Shown: positions 53,665 through 64,000 of the stretch, piece after piece
How the letters are laid out: every line of letters begins with the position of its first letter
Numbering within the stretch: position 1 is the stretch's first letter
From: Perkinsus olseni
Lineage: Eukaryota; Perkinsozoa; Perkinsida; Perkinsidae
Reading direction: 5' to 3'
Length of the DNA stretch: 64,000 nucleotides
Assembly (NCBI GenBank): GCA_013115135.1
Contig: JABANP010000033.1
Coordinates: 1-64,000 of the forward strand
Program-made: the position numbers and the translations under genes
Notes under the pieces: model-generated
What the model saw: the letters and a program-made list of their open reading frames with translations, nothing else
Told to the model about the DNA's origin: nothing
The model's database searches: none

Positions 53665-56600
53665 ACGGTGATATGTCCTGGCTACGATCTCTCCTGGCGA
53701 TGATATGTGATGGCCATGATCTCTCCTGGCGATGATATTTGATGGCAATGATCTGTCCTGGCTATGATATGTCCTGGCTATGATCCCTCCTGTCGATGAT
53801 ATTTGGTGGCACTGATCTCTCCTGGCCATGATATGTGATGGCAATGATCTCTCCTGGGGATGATATACGCTGGCTATGATTTGTCCTGGCGATGATATTT
53901 GATGGCAATGATCTGTCCTGGCGATGATATTTGGTGGCACTGATCTCTCCTGGCGATGCTATGTGATGGCAATGATCTCTCCTGGGGATGATATACGCTG
54001 GCTATGATTTCTCCTGGCGATGATATCTGATGGCAATGATCTGTCCTGGCGATGATATTTGGTGGCACTGATCTCTCCTGGCGATGCTATGTGATGGCAA
54101 TGATCTCTCCTGGGGATGATATACGCTGGCTATGATTTCTCCTGGCGATGATATTTGATGGCAATGATCTGTCCTGGCGATGATATTTGGTGGCACTGAT
54201 CTCTTCTGTCGATGCTATGTGATGGCAATGATCTCTCCTGGCGATGATATTTGCCGGCAATGATGCCTCCTGACGATGATATCTGATGGCAATGATCTGT
54301 CCTGGCGATGATATTTGGTGGCACTGATCTCTCCTGGCGATGCTATGTGATGGCAATGATCTCTCCTGGGGATGATATACGCTGGCTATGATTTCTCCTG
54401 GCGATGATGTTGATGGCAATGATCTGTCCTGGCGATGATATTTGGTGGCACTGATCTCTTCTGTCGATGCTATGTGATGGCAATGATCTCTCCTGGCGAT
54501 GATATTTGCCGGCAATGATGCCTCCTGACGATGATATTTACCGGCAATGATGCCTTTTTCCTGGCGATGATATTTGCCGGCAATGATGCCTCCTGACGGT
54601 GATATGTGATTGCCCTGATCTCCTGCCGGTGATATGTGGTGGCTATGATCTCTCCTGGCGATGATATTTGATGCGAATGATCTCTCCTGGCTATGATATG
54701 TGATGGCTATGTTCTCTCCTGGGGATGATATGTGGTGGCTATGATCTCTCCTGGCGATGATATGTGATGGCTATGATCTCTCCTGGCGATGATATTTGCC
54801 GGCAATGATGCCTCCTGACGGTGATATGTGATTGCCCTGATCTCCTGCCGGTGATATGTGGTGGCTATGATCTCTCCTGGCGATGATATTTGATGCGAAT
54901 GATCTCTCCTGGCTATGATATGTGATGGCTATGATCTCTCCTGGGGATGATATGTGATGGCTATGATCTCTCCTGGCGATGATATGTGATGGCTATGATC
55001 TCTCCTGGCGATGATATTTGCCGGCAATGATGCCTCCTGACGATGATATGTGATTGCCCTGATCTCTCCTGGCGGTGATATGTGGTGGCTATGATCTCTC
55101 CTGGCGATGATATTTGATGCGAATGATCTCTCCTGGCTATGATATGTGATGGCTATGATCTCTCCTGGGGATGATATGTGATTGCCCTGATCTCTCCTGG
55201 CGGTGATATGTGCTGGCTATGATCTCTCCTGGCGATGATATTTGATGCGAATGATCTCTCCTGGCTATGATATGTGATGGCTATGATCTCCTGGGGATGA
55301 TATGTGATGGCTATGATCTCTCCTGGCGATGATATGTGATGGCTATGATCTCTCCTGGCGATGATATTTGCCGGCAATGATGCCTCCTGACGATGATATT
55401 TGCCGGCAATGATGCCTCCTGACGATGATATTTGGTGGCACTGATCTCTCCTGGCGATGCTATGTGATGGCAATGATCTCTCCTGGGGATGATATACGGT
55501 GGCTATGATTTGTCCTGGCTATGATCTCTCCTGGCGATGATATTTGCCGGGAATGATTCCTCCTGACGATGATATGTGATTGCCCTGATCTCTCCTGGCG
55601 GTGATTTGTGGTGGCTATGATCTCTCCTGGCGATGATATTTGATGCGAATGATCTCTCCTGGCTATGATATGTGATGGCTATGATCTCTCCTGGGGATGA
55701 TATGTGATGGCTATGATCTCTCCTGGCGATGATATGTGATGGCTATGATCTCTCCTGGCGATGATATTTGCCGGCAATGATGCCTCCTGACGATGATATT
55801 TGCCGGCAATGATGCCTCCTGACGATGATATTTACCGGCAATGATGCCTCCTGACGATGATATTTGGTGGCACTGATCTCTCCTGGCGATGATATGTGAT
55901 GGCAATGATCTCTCCTGGGGATGATATTTGGTGGCACTGATCTCTCCTGGCCATGATATGTGATGGCAATCATCTCTCCTGGGGATGATATACGCTGGCT
56001 ATGATTTGTCCTGGCTATGATCTCTCCTGGCGATGATATTTGCCGGCAATGATGCCTCCTGACGGTGATATGTGATTGCCCTGATCTCCTGACGATGATA
56101 TTTGATGCGAATGATCTCTCCTGGCTATGATATGTGATGGCTATGTTCTCTCCTGGGGATGATATGTGGTGGCTATGATCTCTCCTGGCGATGATATGTG
56201 ATGGCTATGATCTCTCCTGGCGATGATATTTGCCGGCAATGATGCCTCCTGACGGTGATATGTGATTGCCCTGATCTCCTGCCGGTGATATGTGGTGGCT
56301 ATGATCTCTCCTGGCGATGATATTTGATGCGAATGATCTCTCCTGGCTATGATATGTGATGGCTATGTTCTCTCCTGGGGATGATATGTGGTGGCTATGA
56401 TCTCTCCTGGCGATGATATGTGATGGCTATGATCTCTCCTGGCGATGATATTTGCCGGCAATGATGCCTCCTGACGATGATATTTACCGGCAATGATGCC
56501 TCCTGACGATGATATTTGGTGGCACTGATCTCTCCTGGCGATGCTATGTGATGGCAATGATCTCTCCTGGGGATGATATACGCTGGCTATGATTTGTCCT

Positions 56601-57245
56601 GGCTATGATCTCTCCTGGCGATGATATTTGCCGGCAATGATGCCTCCTGACGATGATATGTGATTGCCCTGATCTCTCCTGGCGGTGATATGTGGTGGCT
56701 ATGATCTCTCCTGGCGATGATATTTGATGCGAATGATCTCTCCTGGCTATGATATGTGATGGCTATGATCTCTCCTGGCGATGATATGTGATGGCTATGA
56801 TCTCTCCTGGCGATGATATGTGATGGCTATGATCTCTCCTGGCGATGATATTTGCCGGCGATGATGCCTCCTGACGATGATATGTGATTGCCCTGATCTC
56901 TCCTGGCGGTGATATGTGGTGGCTATGATCTCTCCTGGCGATGATATTTGATGCGAATGATCTCTCCTGGCTATGATATGTGATGGCTATGATCTCTCCT
57001 GGGGATGATATGTGATGGCTATGATCTCTCCTGGCGATGATATGTGATGGCTATGATCTCTCCTGGCGATGATATTTGCCGGCAATGATGCCTCCTGACG
57101 ATGATATTTGCCGGCAATGATGCCTCCTGACGATGATATTTACCGGCAATGATGCCTCCTGACGATGATATTTGGTGGCACTGATCTCTCCTGGAGATGA
57201 TATGTGACGGCAAATTGCCATTGGCAATGATCTCTCCTGGGGATG
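53665..57245. repeat. Minisatellite with 32-bp unit, about 3.6 kb
   Basis: More than one hundred units of a 32-bp motif (TGATATGTGATGGCTATGAT + CTCTCCTGGCGA) with variants such as ATTTGCCGGCAATGATGCC. Higher-order blocks of several units recur, for example the series with GATTGCCCTGATCTCC. Three units make 96 bp, so long open frames appear on the minus strand; I regard them as artefacts. The array directly abuts the helicase start and so may act as its upstream region. Confidence 0.95.
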
Positions 57246-58261
57246 AGCACTCTCCGAGCACAACGTTGTAGACGCAACCGAGTACTATAGGCCCTCTAGT
57301 GTTCCTTCGCGAATCGTGATCCACGGCATGGTAGTATAAGCGTGGTTTCTACTGCTCAAGAACTACTGAGTTTTTCATATAGAGCGGATCATAGTAAAAA
57401 AGACGGTCATACATTACCAATCTAACGTTATAGATTGACAACTCAAGAACAAACCATTTGGCAGCTTAACCGAAGAATGAAACTGACTCTCCATTATACC
57501 ATACATGAGTTTGGTGCAGAAGATTCACTCAGTGGCCCTGCCCCTTATCCCGATATTACTTATTTTTTTCCCCGATATCACGCGTGTTCGTGCGAAATCC
57601 ACCGCTCTGATTCGACTGCGGATTCGACATGATACTAAGGAAGCTTGATTCAAGACGCCTAAGCAGGATTTGATTGTTATTGGGTTGTTGACAATAACGC
57701 CGTATCGTCATCCTCAACTCGTAGGAATTACGAACGAGCGCGACACGAGATTAGTTGCTAACCTTCACATCATGAGCCGTTGACAGCGAATGAGACACTG
57801 TCATTAAATGCGATTGAATCTCACGTACGTTCGGTTTCGGTTTGACAGTCACCCGCAAACCCCTCGTGCTTTTACGATATGCCCAGGGATAACACTGATT
57901 AAGCCTAAATAGGCACTCTACAGTGTTTTCATCCTTGCACATAGTACTTGTCAACGCAACTTGAACAAGGACAGTGGCAACTAATTCGAACACCATGCTT
58001 TATCGAGGTAACCCCCGCATATCCAAACAATCAAGTCCCCCCGGCGAGAAAGTAGCGTGAAACCCACGAACTCTCTTTACCCTTTACAAACCCGCTGAGT
58101 CCACCATTGCCGACGGAACCTCCTTTCGTAGAGGGACGCTACTGGCACCGCTTCCACAGATTCAAAATCCAAGGAGGGCGAGAAGGTCGCTACAATTTAA
58201 CTCCACATTCCTTCAGCAGTTCAAAGAAGACCGCCACCATCAACACTTAACCGCTCGGCAT
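57246..58261. other. Internal MULE sequence, no gene recognised
   Basis: Unique sequence between the 32-bp array and the right inverted repeat. A minus-strand open frame at 57,751-57,996 (VLVQVALTSTMCKDENTVEC) has no recognisable family. Confidence 0.5.
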
Positions 58262-58827
58262 TACCGCTTGGGCATGACAAGGAGGCCGCCACCATTAACC
58301 GTTTCGGCATGACAAGGAGGCCGCCACCATTAGCGCATTACCGCTTGGGCATGACAAGGAGGCCGCCACCATTAGCGCATTACCGCTTGGGCATGACAAG
58401 GAGGCCGCCACCACCAACTCTTTAACGTAACTCTACAATGCTGCGTCAGGTTGAAGTCATCAACGTTCGCTTAGAGAGGACATGAGTAGAGATTCTCTGA
58501 GGGAGGAAAGCAAAAGGGGCAAGCATTCTATCCTGACGCGAAACGGTTTCAATCTTAAACTACTTGAAGATCTTGCATTTCCTGCACGCACATTTCCGTG
58601 CAACTTGCACGAAACTTCGCGCCTGTCCCTCATAGGAGGTGAGTAGCAGCAAGGAGCATGTAGACCGTCATGTTGGCCCTCGGCCAAGCGCGGCCAGGCC
58701 CCGAGTGGTCACGTAAACACCCTGGGAAAAAAGCGGGCCGAAGGCCCGCGTAATAACACCCCTAGCGCGCCCGCCAGGAGTTTGCCTACCTTCGACCCGA
58801 AAACTGCCCACGTTGGGGCCGGTAAGC
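58262..58827 (-). repeat. Right terminal inverted repeat of the MULE
   Basis: Reverse complement of 43794-44360, including four or five units of the 42-bp minisatellite. Strong homology ends at GTTGGGGCC (58820), then 7 diverged bases, then the target duplication. Confidence 0.88.
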
Positions 58828-58836
58828 CTTTAACAG
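58828..58836 (+). repeat. Right copy of 9-bp target-site duplication (CTTTAACAG)
   Basis: Identical to 43785-43793. With the upstream TGTTGT of the left flank, the empty site would read as a pyrimidine-rich tract ending in AG, like a splice acceptor, 64 nt before the amine oxidase ATG. Confidence 0.8.
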
Positions 58837-58899
58837 TAGTGACCGCACCAGCATCCCCGTCTCAGGGTAGTCAATCAGTAGTCCGTTGCTCTCTTGTCT

Positions 58900-60225
58900 A
58901 TGTGTTCCTCCAACCACCACCCTGCTACAACAGCATTCGACGTCATTATCATTGGTGGGGGTGCTGCGGGCCTTGCCGCCGCCAGGGCCTTGCAGGGCCG
59001 CTACAACGTGGCTGTCATCGAGGCACGACCGAGGCTGGGGGGAAGGATAAGCCCAACCAAGTGGCATCGGGGGGTTGCTATTGACATGGGCGCTCAGTAC
59101 ATTCACGGCGTGTGCCCTGCGAATCCTATGGTCGACCTGGTTAATCGCGGAAAGCTTAACCTCGAAGAGTATCCTGGATCTGACGAGGAGTACATTACGG
59201 CGCTGCGGGCATACAGCTCCCAGGGGAGGTTGTATTCGGCTGAGGAACTGGACAGCGCTTACAAAAGAATGCAAAATCTGATGGAAAAAGTGGAAAAAGT
59301 TTGCCGGGAGTTGGATGATGACGTTAGTCTTGAGGAAGGCGTTCGACTGGCTGGGGTCGACCTCTCCGCCGAAGACGAGCTTGTGAGGTATCTTTGGTGG
59401 TATCTTGTTCACACGTGGATGGGAGTCAGCTCCGACGCTCAACTTCGAGCCAACGAGTTTGACGGTTCCGACGAGACTGGCAGGTGTGATGGCCCGGACG
59501 GTAAAGTAGTGGAAGGCATGTACGCTCTGGTCGAGGAGCTCGAGAAGGAGTGCCCCAACGCCCACTTCATGCTCTCCACCCCAGTCGTCTCCGTAGAGCA
59601 AGATGGCGATGGCGATGCATCTGTGAAGGTCACAACTCGTGATGGTGCGGAGTACTTTGCGAGAGCGTGTATCTGTACCGTTCCTTTGGGAGTTCTGCAA
59701 CAAGGTCGCCTTCGCTTCGTTCCGGAGTTGCCGTCAGCTCAGCGGGAGTCTATCGGGAGGTTGGGTACCGGTACCAGCGAGAAGGTGTTCCTTGGGTGGG
59801 ATAAGGTGGACCCGATACCTGATGATAAGGAGGGGATAGCCGTTATCGGGCCCGATGGGCAGAACTGGCTCTTCGAGGTCCTCTCCGGAAACGCCGTCAC
59901 AGCGCAAGTAGTGGACATCAGTGGGGCTGAGGCCATCGATGGCGCGGTGCAGGCCCTCAGGATAGCCATTCCAGATCTTCCTGCGCCCGACCAAACTGGC
60001 ATCACTTTCTTCTGTTCGGGGTTGTACTCGATGGGAGCCTACTCGCATTACAGGCCAGGGGCTACTGAGAAGGACGTTGAAGCGGCAGCCCAGCGACACG
60101 GCTTGGTGTGGTTCGCTGGTGAGCACTGCGACCCGGAGTATCAAGGAGCAGTCCACGCGGCCCTCCTGACGGGTGCTAAGGCTGCTGAGGATGTCGAGGA
60201 GTATCTAGCCGGTCGACCTTGTTAA
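58900..60225 (+). CDS. FAD-dependent amine oxidase (polyamine oxidase/LSD1-like)
   Basis: Intronless, 441 residues from ATG 58900 to TAA. It oxidises amines such as polyamines, or possibly methyl-lysine, using FAD and releasing hydrogen peroxide. The dinucleotide-binding GxGxxG is near the N-terminus (VIIIGGGAAGLAAARAL), then RPRLGGRI and DMGAQYIHG, which line the flavin in this family. The typical VTTRDG/ACICTVPLGVL segment follows mid-protein. The C-terminal flavin block is WFAGEHCDPEYQGAVHAAL. No SWIRM or Tower insert is visible, so a polyamine-oxidase role is likelier than histone demethylation. No signal peptide is evident. Its upstream region was split from copy D by the MULE. Confidence 0.9.
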   Translation: MCSSNHHPATTAFDVIIIGGGAAGLAAARALQGRYNVAVIEARPRLGGRISPTKWHRGVAIDMGAQYIHGVCPANPMVDLVNRGKLNLEEYPGSDEEYITALRAYSSQGRLYSAEELDSAYKRMQNLMEKVEKVCRELDDDVSLEEGVRLAGVDLSAEDELVRYLWWYLVHTWMGVSSDAQLRANEFDGSDETGRCDGPDGKVVEGMYALVEELEKECPNAHFMLSTPVVSVEQDGDGDASVKVTTRDGAEYFARACICTVPLGVLQQGRLRFVPELPSAQRESIGRLGTGTSEKVFLGWDKVDPIPDDKEGIAVIGPDGQNWLFEVLSGNAVTAQVVDISGAEAIDGAVQALRIAIPDLPAPDQTGITFFCSGLYSMGAYSHYRPGATEKDVEAAAQRHGLVWFAGEHCDPEYQGAVHAALLTGAKAAEDVEEYLAGRPC

Positions 60226-60296
60226 GCTCTGTTTCTCGCTTGAGGTTTGTCGGGTTTGTGTCGTTTGGGAATATGGCAGTACTTTCGTGTTGAATT

Positions 60297-61690
60297 ATGA
60301 CGATCATAACGGAGGTTGACAGCGTCCCCGGTCAGGAAGGCGGTGAGGAGCCTACCACTTCTAAGGCCTACAAGTTCCGATTTCTACCGGAGGCCATCCC
60401 TAAGTGCTTTGGTGACAGGCAATTGCAGGCTGACTTCAAGAAGTGGGGTTTGGATCAGGATATGGTAGTAAGGGCATGACCGTTTTGTTACTCTCCGGTT
60501 CCTCGGAGTCTGGCCTACAGTGGATAACTAGTTTGCTGAGGGCCACTCACCAGTCGTAAGGTCGAGCGAAGTTGTTTCACTGCGGAATGCTTCCGAAAGG
60601 CTTTTCGATCATCGAAGGTTTTGTTGCGAACTGAAGGTTAGCGGATCATGCCTACGTGGTTCGGCTTCACGAGGTTGCAGTTCGAGGGTGGCTGTCATTC
60701 AACTGCGAGAAGACGAATACAACAGGGCACGACCTAGGTCTTCCGCGCCACTACTAGTGGGAAGGACAAGTCAATCTTTCGCAAGGGTTAACGGTCTAGG
60801 TCAAATTTCAGCGTCAATATCGTCCCCTATGGTCCAGCAAGCCTTCTCGACCGTTGTCAGCTGATCAATACAGTCGACCTTACTTCCGCTCGCTTCCTGC
60901 TCAGGTCATTCTACGCTTCCTCTATGATAGCCCAGCTGATACCGAATCAGAGAGGCAGTTCATGGTCCAGGAGTTCTTCAAGAGCACTGAGGCCCAGCGT
61001 GTGCGCACCTCTAGTTTTTCGTATCGACCTCGAACGCCGGAGCATGCCGGCAGATGCTGCAAGTTAGTTCCGGTGAGCTCAGATTCTCCCGCACGCCTGC
61101 GGTGGTCTTAGCGGCATTGGCCCGGGGACCAAAGTTGAGATGGAACAGCTCACTGTGCAGCATACTGATATGAGTATCTTCCATGTAACAGAGGATATCC
61201 TCGGTCTGGTATGGCAAGTGTGACAGGTTCTGACGGAAAAACGAATAGTGAACGCTGCCACTGGTCGTATCCAAGGTCGATTCGAGGAAGATTGGGAAGG
61301 GGTAGTGGTGGGGAATCTTGAGGTCGAATCACGTCAGTGATGCTGCTCAAAGATACCCCTGTATGATACTTTGAGGGAAGCGCTAGTTTGTGAAGAGTCG
61401 GAGCTCTACGAGACGTTCTCTGAGACGATCCGTAAGATTTCTCATTCATCGTAACGAAGACCACTTCTGGGTTCACTAGCTGGCATGGCGAATAATTTCG
61501 TGGCGCAGTGAAGGTGTTGTCTTCAGGCCAGGAGCTCCTGTTCAAGGTCTTCATGCATGTAGTTATCGGCGGTGCATCCAACCAGTACGAGGAGGTCGTT
61601 ACCCCCTACATCGAGCACACCAAGAAAATTTTCAAGGTAGTCGTCTGCAGATCCGGTAGAAGTTCTGTTGTGTCTCTCGTAACTCCGTGA
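60297..61690 (+). CDS. Unidentified multi-exon gene
   Basis: The ATG at 60297 opens MTIITEVDSVPGQEGGEEPT and then YKFRFLPEAIPKCFGDRQLQ up to a GTAGTA donor near 60,470. Coding-looking later exons are VILRFLYDSPADTESERQFM (after a CTGCTCAG acceptor near 60,903), a piece reading GIGPGTKVEMEQLTVQHTDM after a TCTTAG acceptor (about 61,110), and ELLFKVFMHVVIGGASNQYE near 61,530-61,640 ending at a GTAGTC donor. Exon joins are only partly resolved and the last pieces may belong to a second gene. No motif or family is recognised; soluble composition and no leader suggest a cytoplasmic protein. Confidence 0.45.
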
Positions 61691-62179
61691 CTGGAGCGAT
61701 CCCTCCTCTTCCTCCCAACTTCTCATCTTCTCTGTGTCGCCGATCATCCGGTTCCTCTCCGGAGTCAGTGCGACACCGTCGAAGTGACGAAATAGCAACC
61801 GTGCTCAACCGTGCCGCTGCTATCTGAACCTTCTATCGCACCACTGGTTACCGCGAAGGGCCTCAACTGTGTTCTTTCATCAGGATCTTGTCTCCGTTCG
61901 TCTTGGACCTGACGGGTCGATAGTGTGCCCCTGTAAAGCATACAAAGATAACCACCCTCTGTGGAGGCGCCAAACTGCACTCGATCGACCATCCTAGCAA
62001 CTACTGCTATGTCGTAGTGGACCCGACGACGAGGCATCTAACGCTGTGGTACTACCAATACCGTCCTCTCTGGTGATCATGCGGCCATGATGTTGATGAT
62101 GATCTTTCCTGACTCCCTGCCTTGTGTTGTTCAGGGGCTGGGACGCAGTCCTTCCCTTCAGATTGTGTTCCTCTGCTCC
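61691..62179. other. Spacer; 5' region of the histidine phosphatase gene
   Basis: It contains possible short introns with CTTGTGTTGTTCAG and CCTTCAG acceptors just before 62,180, so an upstream exon is possible. Nothing else is recognised. Confidence 0.45.
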
Positions 62180-63088
62180 ATGTCTCCTCCGATGTCGTCC
62201 GTTAGTGTCTACTTTCTACGGCACGGCGAAGCGACGCACAACGTCGCCTCTCGGACGCGTCCAGCCAACGTATCAAGAGAAGATATCTTCACCGATCCGT
62301 GCTATGAGGATGCCGCCCTCACGGAGTTTGGTCGACAGCAGGCCCGAGAAGCAGAGGCTCCGGAGGGGGTCCGGAGTGCGAAGAAGGTCCGACTGATATG
62401 CAGTACACTTCGTCGTACCATTGAAACGGCGGCGATCGTCAGCGAGCAGTGGAGAGACCTACTGGCTGGCCGATCGGTGATAGTCACTGATTGGGCGAGA
62501 GAACAATGTGGCCTCCACACCTGCGATACCCGACCGTGTTTGTCGCGAGTGGAAGCGAACGCTCGAGAGTTCTTCGGGCCGGATATAGGTATCGAGATGA
62601 AAGGGGATGGTCACGAGGAGGACGTAATGACCTCGGCCCATCCGAGAGAGACTCGGCAAGAAGTCGACCAGAGAGTTCGCAATTTAGTGGCGCTTATCCG
62701 CGAGGACCTCGATGAGAACCAGTGGGGCGATGATGTTGTTTACGTAATAGTATCCCACGCGAGTTTCCTACGCCACTTCTTCTCCCTTCTGGATCTCTAC
62801 GACATCGAGCTGAGGCGAATGCGTAATTGTGAGTGGCGGTCAGAGCGGCTCTCCCTAGCCGTGCCGAGAGAGTCTCCTTCTGGCATGATGACGTGCCCGA
62901 TCATCGACGGTTGTGAGGTCGTTGATCGCACACACTTAAAGGTCCATCGAGCCGACGTCTGCACCCCTGTTAGCGGCATCACCGTCGCCTTGCACCCTGC
63001 GGATCGGGATGAGGCTGATCTCAGGGAGTGGGTGGATAGATGGACCAAAGGGGTGCTAAGGACGTTATCGATGGCACCTTGTCGGTGA
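62180..63088 (+). CDS. Histidine phosphatase (phosphoglycerate mutase-like) superfamily protein
   Basis: From ATG 62180 (MSPPMSSVSVYFLRHGEATH) 302 residues run to TGA 63086-63088. The RHG signature (YFLRHGEATHN) carries the phospho-accepting histidine. The second conserved histidine lies in VYVIVSHASFLRHFF, as in branch 1 of the superfamily, and LICSTLRRTIETA supplies the usual arginine. The middle insert, with WAREQCGLHTCDTRPC, is typical of the eukaryotic PGM-like subgroup of broad phosphatases rather than glycolytic mutase. Substrate unknown. An earlier in-frame start at about 62,087 would translate what looks like intron, so the later ATG is preferred. Confidence 0.85.
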   Translation: MSPPMSSVSVYFLRHGEATHNVASRTRPANVSREDIFTDPCYEDAALTEFGRQQAREAEAPEGVRSAKKVRLICSTLRRTIETAAIVSEQWRDLLAGRSVIVTDWAREQCGLHTCDTRPCLSRVEANAREFFGPDIGIEMKGDGHEEDVMTSAHPRETRQEVDQRVRNLVALIREDLDENQWGDDVVYVIVSHASFLRHFFSLLDLYDIELRRMRNCEWRSERLSLAVPRESPSGMMTCPIIDGCEVVDRTHLKVHRADVCTPVSGITVALHPADRDEADLREWVDRWTKGVLRTLSMAPCR

Positions 63089-63422
63089 AGCATGTTGGTG
63101 ACACGGGTCGATTCGACATCTCCAAGAAGGAACTCGTGCATGGCAGGCCCGTGGCTCTGATCAGTCGGAAAGGCGAGCAAAGTTGACGTTTTGCAGAGAC
63201 AGTTGGTCTCAGAGGGCGGCTCGGGTGAGGTGACCTGGGTCGAGCTCACGTACTGATCTGTTACCCTGTGTGTCTTCTCTGTATTATAACCAATTGATAT
63301 TGTCTGTCGCCTGTTGCTGCCTCGCTATCTTCACCCAATCGGCAGTCTCCTTGCGTTGTAGTAACCGATTTAGGGGCTGGTTTCCCGTAAGTAGTTTTTA
63401 AGAGTCCGAATAAGGTATTGCT

Positions 63423-64000
63423 ATGAGTGACGATAAGAACAGCAAGAAGCGTTGGCTGCCTCTGGAGGCTAATCCGGAAGTCATGACCGACTATGCTAAG
63501 AGCCTCGGTAGTGCTTCCTGTAGGGAGTGTACGAGGCTCTGAGTATTTTTGCTCGTTTTCAGGTTTGCCGTCTTTCCTTCATTTTACCGACGTGTTGTCA
63601 GTCGAGGATTGGGCGATCGAAATGGTCCCTCAGCCAGTGCTGGCAGCGGTGAGAGTTTCGTCAGAGTTGTGGTATTCTACAGTTTTCTGCTGCATGTTGC
63701 AGGTATTGTTATTCCCTATTAAAGATTCCACTGAAGAGGATGACAAGAAACGCATCCAGGCTGTGAAGAAGGAAGAAATTCCTGCTAGTGTAAGCCTCGA
63801 GGACAGCTCCCACCGCGGTGATCGGTACGTCAGGCCTACTTCACTAGGCAAACGGTTGGGAACGCTTGCGGTACCATTGGTATCATCCACTGCATGGCCA
63901 ACATAGACGGTAAATGTGGAGTTGAATACAGTACTAGTGCGACGCTATGTTATCACAGTGCGCCGAGCACGCGTTACCTAGGTGATGATTCCTACATTCA
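63423..64000 (+). CDS. UCHL3: Ubiquitin carboxyl-terminal hydrolase, UCHL3 type (5' part)
   Basis: UCH enzymes cleave small adducts and precursors from the C-terminus of ubiquitin, and UCHL3 types also act on NEDD8. The ATG at 63423 gives KRWLPLEANPEVMTDYAKSL, the family's opening block. GT-AG introns 63508-63562, 63649-63702 and 63790-63833 splice in frame to EDWAIEMVPQPVLAAVLLFP and then YFTRQTVGNACGTIGIIHCM, where the cysteine codon at 63867-63869 is the nucleophile of the NACG motif. The catalytic histidine and aspartate lie beyond the window. The frame is intact to the window edge. Confidence 0.93.

Larger units (their letters stand above)
43794..58827 (-). mobile_element. 15-kb Mutator-like (MULE) DNA transposon encoding a Pif1 helicase-transposase
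   Basis: Bounded by long inverted repeats and a perfect 9-bp direct duplication. The only recognised genes inside read on the minus strand: Pif1-type helicase, MULE transposase and SWIM finger. Two minisatellites (42-bp and 32-bp units) fill much of the rest. A hAT-like MITE and a foldback element are nested within. The insertion separates GT31-TSR copy D from the amine oxidase gene. Confidence 0.8.

Noticed and set aside
53665..57245. Second CRISPR-like or protein-coding repeat array
   Set aside because: 32-bp tandem units without spacers; the long open frames result from a period that returns to frame every three units.
61150..61581. 143-residue minus-strand open frame
   Set aside because: The plus strand here carries better coding evidence in several exon-like pieces; the minus frame lacks motifs.
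1..64000. Spliced-leader RNA gene of the dinoflagellate/Perkinsus type
   Set aside because: I looked for the conserved GTAGCCAT...TGGCTCAAG leader on reading through and did not find a copy; a systematic search was not possible.

Overview
The window is nuclear DNA of a unicellular eukaryote. Its genes are cut by many very short GT-AG introns, mostly 40-60 nt and some GC-AG. The mix of families (UNC93-like MFS transporter, CDC14, UCH hydrolase, thrombospondin type 1 (TSR) surface-type proteins, abundant LTR and MULE elements) fits an alveolate, most likely Perkinsus. The genus is an inference from style and content, not proven.

Layout. 1-5030: a nearly complete LTR retrotransposon with gag and pol, truncated at its 5' LTR by the window edge and carrying a textbook -1 frameshift signal. 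5.3-6.2 kb: a damaged TylF-type methyltransferase gene. 7.5-16.5 kb: host genes, namely a small anchored protein (+), a five-exon single-pass membrane protein (-), an eight-exon CDC14 phosphatase (-) with a foldback element in an intron, a protein with a chromobarrel-like domain and ten WW domains (-), and a small helical protein (-). 17.7-19.1 kb: an intact UNC93-like transporter. 19.8-23.2 kb: a p24-like fragment, an ankyrin-repeat gene and an unidentified gene.

23.7-43.7 kb is a tandem family encoding an unusual architecture: signal peptide, GT31 glycosyltransferase, TSR, then a C-terminal membrane anchor. Four near-complete copies (A-D) and two 5'-exon relics alternate between two subfamilies. 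This suggests a two-gene unit duplicated three times. A young LTR retrotransposon (identical 259-bp LTRs, 4-bp target duplication) sits 46 nt upstream of the start codon of copy B.

43,794-58,827 is read here as one 15-kb Mutator-like (MULE) transposon. It has long terminal inverted repeats (about 565 bp), a perfect 9-bp target duplication, two large minisatellites, and a minus-strand gene in which a Pif1-type helicase runs in one open frame into a MULE transposase with a SWIM finger. A hAT-like MITE with an 8-bp target duplication interrupts the helicase.

58.9-64 kb returns to host genes: a flavin amine oxidase, an unidentified multi-exon gene, a histidine phosphatase, and the 5' part of a UCHL3-type ubiquitin hydrolase that runs off the window.

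Several host genes carry isolated 1-2-nt frame breaks. Whether these are assembly indels or real damage cannot be decided from the sequence alone.
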